Source: Aquanectria penicillioides
Taxonomy: Eukaryota; Ascomycota; Sordariomycetes; Hypocreales; Nectriaceae
DNA: 64,000 nucleotides
Direction of reading: 5' to 3'
Assembly: GCA_003415625.1 (NCBI GenBank)
Contig: PYIU01000003.1
Coordinates: forward strand, 6,014,001 to 6,078,000
In this document: in pieces, positions 1 through 10,884 of the stretch
Position numbering within the stretch: the stretch's first letter is position 1
How the letters are laid out: each line of letters opens with the position of its first letter
Notes under the pieces: model-generated
Seen by the model: the letters and a program-made list of their open reading frames with translations, nothing else
Database searches by the model: none
What the model was told of the DNA's origin: nothing
Made by a program: the position numbers and the translations under genes

Positions 1-509
1 ATTAGTAAAAGCAATAATTCAATTAATAATTAAGAATTAATTAAAAGTTAATTATATAAAAATAATAAAGGTAAAGGAAAAGCTATAATTAATTATATAT
101 TAAAAAGAGAAAATAGCACTTATTAATATAATATATAAATAAAAAGCTAATAAAATATATTCTAAAAATAATATTCTATTAAATAGATCTATCCCTAAAG
201 GGGATCTATATTAAAAGGAAAAAAGATAGAAAAAAGTAAAAAGAAACTTTAAAGAGAAGTTTAAGTACTTAAAGCTCTTAATACTTAAGTTCTCTAAAAT
301 AGCTAAAGGATTAAGGCTATATAAAGAAAGACTTTAGAAAGTAATTAATTAAATAAAAGGGATTTTTATTAATAAAGAAAGAAGTGTTTTTTTGGAAATT
401 CTCTATAATAAAGAAGCAGTACTTACTTAAGATTTTAAGGAGTATAGAAAACTAAACCCTAAAGTGGCCTCTCTATAGATTATTAAAATAATTAAATATA
501 AAGCCTAAT

Positions 510-3190
510 AAATAAAAAACATTTTAATCCCTAAAGGATTAAAAAAGAAGGTTATTAAATTATTAAAAACTTAAATAAAAAAAGGAATCCTTTAAGAGTT
601 TTATACTGCCTATTAAAATCTATATATACTAATAGTAAAAAAGAATAGTAAACTCTATTTAATTAATTTAGCTAAAAGATATAATATATATATAATATAG
701 AATAGATTAATTTCTTTAGGAGCTAATAAATTTTTAATTAAGTTTAGAATATATAAAATCCTAACTCTTTTAGATTTCTTTTTAAAATATAATTAAATTT
801 TTTTAGTAAAGAAAAGTTAAGATTTAATAACTTTTAATATACTATTAGGGCTTCTTAAAATATATATTTTACTATAAGGAGGAATTAATTTAATAGTATA
901 GTTCTTAAGGATTATAATTAAAATTCTCTTTAATTTATTATTAAAAGTCTATTAAGCTTTTTTAAATAATATTGCTATTAAAGAACTAAAGACTAAATAT
1001 AATAAAAAGAAGGTACTTTTTAATATATAGAAATTTATTTTAAAGCATTTAATTAATTTAAATAAAACTCTTTTAAATATTAAGCTATTTAAATATATAA
1101 TTTCTATAAGAAAGTTAAAGTTTTATTAGTATACTGCAATTATTATTAAATATTTATGCAATATAGCTAAAAGGCAGCCAATAAAGAAAAAAGTAATTAA
1201 GATTAATAAATAAGAAAAATACTATAATCTAAAGTAAATTAAAGCATTTCTAAAAATTATAAACTACTATTAAATTTAAGTTAAAAGATATATTTAGATT
1301 GCTAGACCTTTTATTTAATTATTAAGGAAGAATACTATATAGATATAAAGTAAGAAATAAGCCAATATTATAGCAGTTCTTAAAGAAAAAATAACTTTTA
1401 CTTTTATTCTAGTAATATTAAACCTTTCTAAAGGATTTAAGGAGGTTATCCTTATAATTAATATTAATAAAGAAGGCTAAAGTATAGTATTAATGCAAAT
1501 AATAGAGAGGAAAAGGCATTTAATAAGGTATAAATCTAGTTTTTAGACTTCTATAGAATAAAGGTATAATACTATTAAACTTAAATATAAGGGCATATTA
1601 TATAGAATTAAATACCTTTATAGCTATATATATAGATTGCCCTTTATTTTAAAGATAGATTCTTAAGTTTTAATCTATTAGCTTAATAGTAAGGCTAATA
1701 ATATTTCTAATATAATAGTTATTTAATAGATTAATTATATCCTATTGTTTAATTTTACTATTTAATATATTTTTAAAAATAAAAACAATATAGCTAATAG
1801 ACTATTTAAAAAAGGTCTAAAAGCATTTAATTAAATAGACTAAAAGGCTAAAGGTAATATTAAAAAGTTTATTAATACTTATCTTAATATTATTAAAATT
1901 AAAAATAAATTAATAAAATTAAAAAAGAATTATAGTAGATCTTTATTGCAATTAAAGGAATACTTACTTTTATTAAAAAGGCTAATAGATATTATTCTAT
2001 AGAATTATTAATGCTTATAGCTAAAGGCTAAAAAACACTTTATAAAAGGTAGCTATTTATAGATTAGGGCTAAAAAATAGAAAGGCAACTTAAGGTTAAT
2101 TATAAAGAAAGAAAATATTTAAAAGGATTTAATTAAATTATACTATATTAATAAAGGGTATTATAGTTATAATACTATTTATATATTTCTCTTTAAAAGG
2201 TATTATTAATAAAGTATAAAAAGAAGCATTATAGAAGCTATTAAATAGTACTTAATATATTAAATATATATTCCCTAAAGATTAATAAAAGCCTTTATAT
2301 CTATTAAGCCTATTTATTTAATAATAAAGATTTATTTTAATAAATAGTATATACCTTTTAATAAAGGATTTAAATTTATACTAAAAGCTAAATGCAACCT
2401 TTATAGATAGATAGAGACTAAATCAATCTTAAGATTAAATAATTATTATATTGTAAAATTCCTTAAAAAATTATACTATTAGTATAGAATGCTAAAAAAA
2501 GTGATTATTAATAATAGAAAAGAGATTATAAAAAAGATTCCTAAAGATCTTAATAGCCTTAATATAGAAGTTATTAATACTTTTACTTATAACCCTAAAG
2601 CAAATAGATTTATTAAAGGTAGTTATACTACTATAATAAGTTTCCTAAAGAAAAAGGATAAAGAAAAAGGAAAATAAATAGATATTTTACTAATAGCTTT
2701 ATTAGCTAAAAGAGCAGCTATTTATACTTTATATAAAAGATTACCTTTTTATTTACTTTATAGATAGGAGCTAGTCCTTCCTTTAGAAGTAGAAGTGCTT
2801 ATATAGCATTTAATTAAATAGAATAATATAATCTTTATTAAAGACTTACTTAAGTAAAGAATTAGGATCCTAAAGCAAAAGCAAGAAGATATAAAAGAAG
2901 CTAGGCAATAAATAACTGCATTCTAAAGGTTAATTGCTAATAAAGAAATCAAAAAGAATTAGTATAGGCTATATAAAGAGCCTTTTGCTATTAAAGATTT
3001 AGTTTTTTAGTATAATATATAAAATTAAAAGGATATATTTTATATTATAAAAATAAAGCTATATTAATTAGGCCTTTATAAAATTGCTAATATATTTAAT
3101 AAAATAAAGAGTTATATTTTTAATACTATAGATAGAGTTAAGCTTTTTAATACAATCTATAGTAATTAATTAAGAAAGTTTATAAAGAAT
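510..3190 (+). mobile_element. Ty3/gypsy pol relic (RT, RNase H, integrase), RIP-inactivated
   Basis: Read through its stops on the + strand, this segment follows the order of a fungal Ty3/gypsy pol. Reverse transcriptase lies at about 510-1200 (remnants such as LIPKGLKKKVIKLL and SLIDFFS-like TLLDFFLKYN). RNase H is at about 1420-1850 (RHLIRYKSSF then RYNTIKLKYKGIL, the family's 'HPVRYES..TPAEQRYDATKLE' region, then a primer-tail region ending NIANRLFKKG). Integrase is at about 2150-2680, with TYNPKANRFIKG matching the usual 'AYHPQANGxIERGH'. A C-terminal tail at about 2970-3190 keeps a GPYKIADVF-like LGLYKIANIF. Dozens of stop codons make it non-functional. The order matches Ty3/gypsy rather than Ty1/copia. 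Confidence 0.75.
2489..2677 (+). pseudogene. Integrase core fragment of the gypsy relic
   Basis: A 62-codon stop-free stretch inside the degraded pol. It contains INTFTYNPKANRFIKGSY, corresponding to the catalytic-core end of gypsy integrases ('xxAYHPQANGxIERGHxxI'). It is open by chance, not because it is an independent gene: the frame continues on both sides with the same homology interrupted by stops. The acidic catalytic residues of the DDE triad cannot be assigned confidently. Confidence 0.7.
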
Positions 3191-3299
3191 AAAGATAGAT
3201 AGTAAGTAAGTAAGGATAATAAAGAGACTTTTAGTATAAATTAGAAAGTACTATTAAAAGTAAGGAAAGAAAGGGAAGCATTTAATTAAATATAAATTA

Positions 3300-6200
3300 A
3301 ATCTATAGAATAGTAAAAATAAAATAAACTTAATTTAAATGCTATAAAAAGCTTAAATAATAATACTATAATATATATTTATATTAGACCTAAAGAGATT
3401 ATTAAAGTTTAAATTCTAAAGATAAGCAGCAATTAATAAATATAATACTAAAATATAATAAGCAATTAATTAAATAATTAATAATAGTATTAAGCTAAAG
3501 ATAGCTAAATTGCTATTAAGGGAGAGGTACTAAAAGTTAAAAAGGAAGAAATAAAAATACTAAAATTAATACTATATTAAAAAAAGATAAACTACTTAAA
3601 ATAAAGTAAAAAAGCAAAATAAAAAGTAATTAAAAGTAAGTAAAAAAATAGTAAAACTAAATAAAACTAAATAAAAATAACTAAAAATTAACTAAAAACC
3701 CTAAAAAAATACTAAAAATCCCTAAAAATCCTTTAAAATCTATTTAAAAACTTTAAAAATTATACTAAAAATCAATAAAAATAGAATAAAAATGCCTAAA
3801 AATTATAATAAAAGAGTTAAAATTATTTAAAAATAGATAAAAATATATAGAAAATAGTAAAAAATAAAGTATTAATATTTATAAAAAATTTAAAAATTTA
3901 AATATATTTAATAGAAATTAAGTTTTAAGGTTATTAAAATAATATAATAATAGCAATAGCCTTAAAGGGTATAGAAATACTTAATTAATTGCTTTATAGT
4001 ACTATCTTCTATCTATTAAATTATTATTAATAAATTAAAAACTATACTTAATTAATCTATATTAAAAGATAAGCTAAAAACTATTATTTTTATTAACTAA
4101 AATCTACTTTATACTTTTAATTAAATACTTTTTATATTTATTTAATTAATTAATAATTACTAGCTATATTACTAATAGAAAAACTATATATAATTTATAG
4201 GCAAGTAATTAACTTAAGATAATTTATTGCAAAAGTTAATAGCTAAATAAACTTATTAATAGTATTTATATTACCTAAAGGAAAGTTATAAAGGCCTTTA
4301 TAAGAATCCTTTAATTAATATTTATAAAGAAAGCTCTATTTATATTTAAATTAACTATTTTAAATACAATTAATATAGTAGCTATTTATATAACTTAATA
4401 CTAAAATATATATATAAAAGGGAGTAAAGATATATTTATTATAAGCAAAAATTATAAAAGTATATAATTAAATATATTTATAATATATAAAGGGATTAGT
4501 ATATTTAATAAAGGCAATAATAAATGCCTTAATATATTTAAGGCAAGTTAATAGCTAAATTAAAAAGTACTTTATTAAATAAGCCTATTTTATAAAGATA
4601 TATATAGACTAAAGTTAATGCTAAAAAAAAAGATCTACTTTAGAATAAAGCATTAAATTGTAAAATAGCAATTATAAAATAAACTATTAAGTAAATTTAC
4701 AATTAGTTTACTTACTATTTTCCTTAAAGGCAATTTTAATATATAAAGGCTAGTTAAATTAATTAAGAGCTTAAAAGCTATAAATCTAAATATTAAAGTA
4801 TTACTAAATCTAAAAGTATTTAATTAATTATTAAATAAAAATAATAGTTAAAAAGTAATATAAAAAGGGGTATTTATTAGTTATTTAGTAATAGTATTAA
4901 TAGTATTAGTTAAAGCCTTATAGAAAAAACTATTATAGGTATACTAATAAATAGAGTATTAATAAAAGAATTTAAAAGCCTAAATATAGCTAATAGTAAG
5001 ATTATATATATTAAGAAGATAATTATAAGGTATAAAGGCAAAAGACTTAAGCTTATTGCAATATAAAGCTATTATAAAATAAAGAATAAAAATTATAGTA
5101 ATAACTAAAGGTATAAAAGAATTAAAAAGGTAAAGAATAATAAATAAAAAAGAAAGAAATAAAAGGGAGGGGCTAATGCAATACTTTTATAATAAATAGA
5201 AAATTAACCCTTAAGATTTAAAGTAAAAACTAAATACTAATAAAATTTTTATTAAATATTAAAAAGTATACTATTTTAAGAAATTTATTAATATTTATAT
5301 ATATATAAATATTAAAATAGTAATTTACTTAAATAATACTAAACTAAAAATAAAGGCACTTAAGTTATATTAATTTACTTTATGCCTATAACTCTTTCTT
5401 TTCTTTTAATAATTTTATAGTAAATTATATTACTTTAACTTTATTTATAATACCTATAAAAATACTAATAATTTTTATTTTTTAAATTATAAGCATTTAA
5501 TTATAAGCTTTTAAACCCTTTATTAATCTTTATTCTATTCTATAATAGGGTTAAAGAAAGTAACCTTAAGTGCAATTACTTTAAAGGTATAATTTTTAAT
5601 ATTAAATAAAAATCTCTATATAGCTAAAGGAGTTATTTAAAATAAAGGTAGAATTAAAGATTTCTTTTCTTTTAATAAAGAAAATACTATTAAAATATTT
5701 AAGTAATTGTTTAATAGTTAATCTATATTATTTTACCTTTAAATAAATTAGGATTATTAGTTTAATAAGTTAAAAACTTAGCCTATTTTAGGTAATAAAA
5801 GCAATTTAAATTCTTAGCTTATTAATATTAATTGCTTTAAAGACTTTCCTTTTAATTTTTATTAAGCCTAAATATTCTATTATTAAGATCTATAGGATTT
5901 ATTTAAAAACCTATAAAAGAAGGAAATAGCCTTAAACTTTAGTATTTAAGCTTTTTTTATTACCCTTATCTATAGACTTATTAATATTCTTGCAATTTAT
6001 TAAATTAATCTTTTAATTATAAGCATTAAAATTAAAAAGAATAAATAAAAGTAAAAGAGTTTCTTTTATAAGCTTTTACTAAAAGGAATAAATATTAAAA
6101 AGACTAAATATTTAATTGGTTTTATGCCTATTAAATTCTAATAAGCAATATATAATAAAAGGCTATTAATTAGCTTTACTTACTTTATTAATACTATTTA

Positions 6201-8290
6201 TTAAAGCTTCTTTATTTAAAATAAATAGCTAAAGCATTTAATTATTTATAATATTATTAATATCTTTTAGAATAAATAAGCTATTATACTTATTATAATA
6301 TAAAGAGAGATTATAATTAAAATAAAATTGCCCTATAATTTCTTTATTTTTATTATACCTATTATTAAGTAAGCTAAAAATTAAAAATATAGCTTTTTAA
6401 GCACTTTCCTTTTCTTTTTTAATATTTAAGAAATAGTTAGATTTATTAAAACTTTAATTATTAAATGCCTTATAATCTAGCCCTTAATCTTTAATAATAG
6501 ATATAATACTATTAATAATCCCCTTTTAGCATTAATGCATTATAATTAGGTTTTTATTAAGCATAAATAAAGAAAAAGTACTTAATTAATTGCTTTAGAT
6601 ATTAATTAAATATAAGACTTTATTAGTACTATTATTCTTAATAAACTTAATATTATTAATAAAAAGTTTTTTAATTAATATAAGCTTATAGAACTTATTA
6701 AAACCTAAAAATCTATTTATATCTTAAGATTTTAAAATAGTTCCTTTAATATTTAATAGCTTTATATTAATTTAAAAGGTTATTATATAATAAATTAAAA
6801 AAAAGTTAATTATTAAACTTTTAAAAATAAATATTAAATTATTCTAAAGCTATTTAATCCTTAAGGCAATAGCTATTAAATAAATCTATTTTTACTATTA
6901 GGCCTTTAATTGCTTTATTATTTTTTAGCTAATAATTTAATTAAATACTATTAAACTTATAGATATTAAATAATAGATAGATTTCTTATTAAAATTAATA
7001 AGTCTATTAAAGTTATTATTACCTTAAGTAATAATAAAGAAGAAAGTTTTAAATAAGCTTTAGATTACTAAAGTTAAAGCATTAAAGCAATTTACCTTTA
7101 TAGTTTATACCTTAAGTCTAAAACTCTTACTTTTAAACTTATTATTAAGCCTAAATTAATAATTAAATTTATTTAGCCTTTATATAAATTGCCTATTAGC
7201 TTATTAATTTATATAAATATTACTTAATTAAATATATTTAAAAAAGAAATTTAAATTAATTAAAATATATTTATTTATTTTAATGCATTTAATTAAATAT
7301 TTATTAATTCTTTAAATAAAGAATAAGTAATTAAATTAATTTAATTAATTTAATAAATACCTTTATTTAAATTAACTATTTTATAGCAATTTAATTAAAT
7401 AAACTTAAATTTATTTATTACTAAAAGTAATAAATAAAGTTTTTATAAGCACTTTATATTGCCTTTATTAATTCCTTAATTAATTAAATATATAGCAAAA
7501 AAAAGGAATTATATTATAATTGCTAATACTATAGTTAAAAATATTACTAATATTACTATTTAAACTTAATAAAGTAATTATAATTTAAACTATATTGCCT
7601 TTACTAAAAGAAAGATAATTATTAAAATTAAATAAATAAATTTACTTTAAATTAATTAATAGGCTATTTTTAAACTCTTTTAAATAAAGAGCTAAATCTT
7701 TTATATATTAAAAGGGTTAATTTTAATAAATTAATAGAATAAGATTATAATTACTATTTATAAGCTATTTAAACCTTTAATTTTTACTTATTAATTTTAT
7801 ATTAATTAATATTATAATTAAAAACTATATTATAAAGAAAGGTAATAATAAAGTTAAAATAAAAAGATTAAATATTAAAAATAAAATAAATTATAAAGAA
7901 AGATAATAGTAAATTAAATAATAGATTATAAATATAAAGTATTTAATTAAATACTTCTTTTAAGATTTTTTTTATATTTAAATAGATTAAGCTTAAAGTT
8001 TTCCTTTTATATTATACCTTTAGTTTATTTAAAGGCAAGTATTAAAGCATTAAAAAAGAATAAATTAAAGTTTAAAGTAATATAAATTAATCTATTATTA
8101 AATTAATTAAAAAGATAAAAGGGACCTTAAAAATATAGAAAATAAATAAATAGTTTTCTTTAATTAATTTTTATTTTTAAAATTTTAAATTCCTTATATT
8201 TAAATTCTATTAAAGTCTTAATACAGCCCTTTATAATATTACTTTATTTATAACTTTCTATCCTATTTTCTTTCTTTCTTTTCTTTAAGG
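3300..8290. mobile_element. Second RIP-degraded element(s), probably gypsy-type
   Basis: Same base composition and absence of CpG as the pol relic upstream. On the + strand around 6588-6960 the stop-riddled translation (IALDxNxIxDFISTIILNKL and onwards) resembles the retropepsin region of fungal gypsy elements ('ALLDSGAxxxxFIDTxLAxKL'), suggesting another copy in the same orientation. The rest could not be assigned to a domain. No terminal repeats were recognised. The element type is inference. Confidence 0.4.
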
Positions 8291-8298
8291 GACACTCT

Positions 8299-8320
8299 AA
8301 AGCATTTAATTAAATGCTTT
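8299..8320. repeat. 22-bp perfect palindrome at the AT-rich border
   Basis: The sequence centred on TTTAATTAAA reads AAAGC-ATTTAATTAAAT-GCTTT, a perfect 22-bp palindrome lying just before the composition switch. Its core GCATTTAATTAAAT also recurs at 1823, 2806, 3278 and 7285 inside the AT-rich block. Confidence 0.6.
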
Positions 8321-8330
8321 AATACTCTTT

Positions 8331-8886
8331 TAAGTTGTTTGCAGCTGCTTGGGAAGGCTATTCGGTCTTCAACCGAACCTGCTTACCCTATACCCTTCTG
8401 GGTGGGGTGTGTGTTTTGGCCAGTGTCCCTGTCCACCAACACACTATTCTAGCCTGGGTTTTTGGAACTTTCAGCTCGCCTCGTAAGTCAACTCCCGCGA
8501 GCTTAGCTTATCGGCCGCAACTCGTCCGCGACTCGCTGAGGTGACACCACTTCAAGTGTCGAAGTAGCCCAAAACAAAGTAAGACGTGGTTGAACTAATT
8601 GGTGGAGTAGGTTTGTCTACAGAAACCGAGCTTTGTGTCTTCTAAGACGATGGGTTCTGCTAATACCATCGTTTTTTGTTTATGCTTGAATAGAATTATT
8701 GTCACGGATAAAACCCACTATACCACTAGCAAAAGCGTAAGGCACCTTACTACAGGTACTAATGCAAATAGGCCATATATACTCGCGACAATTATGCATA
8801 TATCTACATCGCTCACTGGCCCTTACTGCCTCGAAATATGGCCTGCTCATGGATTGCCTCACTCTTCCAATAAAGAACTAGTTAAA
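8331..8886. other. Intergenic, nothing recognised
   Basis: Normal-composition sequence between the RIP block and the 3' end of the first gene. It has small hairpins (TTCGGT-cttca-ACCGAA near 8360; GACAC...GTGTC near 8543) but no coding similarity I recognise. It could be a non-RIPped remnant of the transposon or plain 3' flank. Confidence 0.4.
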
Positions 8887-9965
8887 TCAAAGAGACAGCC
8901 ACAGAAGCACGCTGACCATAATCGCAGAGAGAATTCCAGTAGGCACGCCAGCGGCCACTGCAAGGTTGTCATTGTTGCTGTTTCTGCTGCTGTTGTTTGA
9001 TGAGCTATCGCTGCTGTTGCTGGAGCTGCTATCCCTAGAACTCGACTCTTTGAGCTTGGTGCACACAAACTCAACGCTGACGTCGGCCGTTGTTGCATTA
9101 CGGATTTTCTTGTTGGTGTAGCTTGGGTTCATGGGGTATCGCAGCATGATTGCTACGGCAGCTTTGCGTTGCTGAAAATCAATAGCCCTGTTCGTGTATA
9201 GGGTCCGGGAATAAGTAAACGAAGTGTTACCAGAAGGCAAGACGGCATCTGTAGTATGCTGATCATCAATGGATATGTTTGCTGGTGCCTCTGAAGCAAG
9301 AACTGTGCGCGTAAGTGAGCATTAGTGTTTTGTTTGGGGCCCATCTGCTTAACTTGCAACTTACGCATGATATTAAAGTCTGTGTTTTGGTTGAGTGTCT
9401 TTACTCTTGGTGCCAAGCTCTCCCAGCCCGAGAATAAATCCTCCGGGCACGAGTCACCAAATGAATCGGCTTCATCTGCCAGGTTGCTCAACGGAGTTCC
9501 CGAGGCTTCATCGTCGGACCACAATTTTTGAAGTGTGCTGTTGATCTTCTGAATACAACTTGACCCAAGCAGGTTTTCACACCCATTGTAGTTGCCCCCA
9601 ACGCTATTCGAGGTGTTGGTGTAGAAAACATCCATCTCAGTAAGCATAAGCAAGTCAGTGTTATTCAATGAAACCGAGCTATACTCGAGCCACCAACCGA
9701 CCAGGGCTCCTTTCCAATCCTTGATCTTGTCCTCGTTGAGCAACGGCTGCATGGCCTTGATGACAGTACTATTGACTTCATCAACAGCGTACACAAACTT
9801 GGCGCCCTTTGGGAAGAGTGGAGACCAAGTGAACTCAGCTGTGGCGGCATCCTCTGGGTTGATGCAGTAGCTTTCGCCTTGGTACCAGTTGTTCTTGGAA
9901 TAGTCGCATGTCCCAGTTTGGAGGGCAGCCACCCCCAGCGGGAGGAAAAAGAGCGCTGTGAGCAT
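8887..9965 (-). CDS. Secreted or membrane-anchored hypothetical protein
   Basis: Two exons (9965-9365 and 9302-8887) around a 62-nt intron (donor GTAAGTTG, acceptor GCGCACAG, branch-like CACTAATG) give 338 residues. The start at 9965 is chosen because it opens a clean signal peptide (MLTALFFLPLGVAAL); the next upstream ATG (10064) adds 33 residues in front of it. The mature part is rich in NxS/T glycosylation sites and has Cys residues (CDYS, YCIN, CENL, SSCIQ, SCPED). Residues around 285-310 are a Ser/Asn run, followed by a terminal hydrophobic segment (AVAAGVPTGILSAIMVSVLL). That layout fits a GPI-anchored or single-pass cell-wall/plasma-membrane protein. Family and function are not recognised. 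It lies beside the transposon block. Confidence 0.7.
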
Positions 9966-10884
9966 ACTGTGGATGATGCGTGTGGCGTAGCTGGGTGAAT
10001 GTTTTGGGACGAAAAGAAATTTCAACAGACCAGAGCTTCGGAGTGTGTTACGCGGATTGGGCATCTTAAAAATAACCTTAACAGAGTGCTCGTGCAGGAA
10101 GCTAAACAGGGCCAGGAGCCCGTGCAATTCTGTTTTCCATGCATAAGACGGCTAGTCATTTCACCGACCTCTATTTTCCCAGTTTCAAGGGCTGAAGTGC
10201 GTTTCTTCTTTAGGCAGAATCTCCGTTGCCTGCAACCAACGCCTGTTCGCTGACAGACGGACTCACAGGGGCCCTTGGGGAGGGATGATTGTTTCCCATC
10301 CTTTGGCCAAACACTCTGACTGAGACTGACCGATTAACAAGGCTTATAAGAAGAAGAAATCACATTCGCAGCGTGCTCAATCTTGTCAATTCCTCGGCCA
10401 CACCGACTCTACTGGTCTTGGCGCGTTTCATCAGTCCAACGGTAGATTCGTTGGCGCGGGACGTCGGATGCTGTACCCGTGTGTGTTTTGAAGGTTGTGT
10501 TACTATCGAGACCCGCTAATTTCCCCAAAATAGACGTAGAGCTGAGTTGGCCGGTGGGATATCGAAGTCGGGTGGGCAAAAAAGCCCTCATCGAAGATTA
10601 GACCCATGTTGGCAGCTGAGCAATCTGTCCAGTCAACTTGTTCATAATGCACCAGACCTGCAGGTCAATTACTATCGCGATAGCTGGCGTGACCCTCTTG
10701 TTGTCAACTTTCGTGGTGTGTTGGTCACTCACTTCATCCTTGTTGGAAAACAATTGCAAAATAGTCATAGGTGTAACGGCATGACATATGCGACATGGTT
10801 GACTAAATGTTCCGTCACATTTGCCTCGATGTCAAATAACGTGATTATATACAGTGCGGTATTCCGCTTCTAAGGTATGTATAA
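9966..10884. other. Intergenic region, no gene recognised
   Basis: About 0.9 kb between the 5' end of the secreted-protein gene and the 3' end of the transporter gene, both on the minus strand. It should hold the promoter of the first. Short open frames here have no recognisable similarity. Confidence 0.5.

Larger units (their letters stand above)
1..8290. repeat. RIP-degraded AT-rich transposon block
   Basis: This stretch is overwhelmingly A and T. Reading by eye I found no CpG in it, and almost every surviving CpA/TpG is in the context GCA/TGC. All six frames are full of stops. This is the signature expected of repeat-induced point mutation, in which cytosines of duplicated DNA (chiefly in CpA) become thymine. 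Gypsy-type retrotransposon domains remain readable on the + strand despite the stops. Composition switches to ordinary roughly 50% GC sequence within a few tens of bases of 8290. I could not identify long terminal repeats, so element borders are unknown, and the left edge lies outside the window. Confidence 0.9.

Noticed and set aside
1..8290. Telomeric or centromeric DNA
   Set aside because: No TTAGGG arrays were seen and gypsy domains explain the block; a centromere cannot be excluded from 8 kb alone but is not supported.
8335..8544. 69-codon frame just right of the AT-rich block
   Set aside because: No ATG at its start (TTG), no similarity, and it lies in what looks like element border or 3' flank.
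9153..10127. Unspliced 324-residue reading of the secreted-protein gene
   Set aside because: It starts at a TTG and its last about 70 residues come from reading into and past a clear 62-nt intron in the wrong frame; the spliced version continues into a coherent C-terminus.
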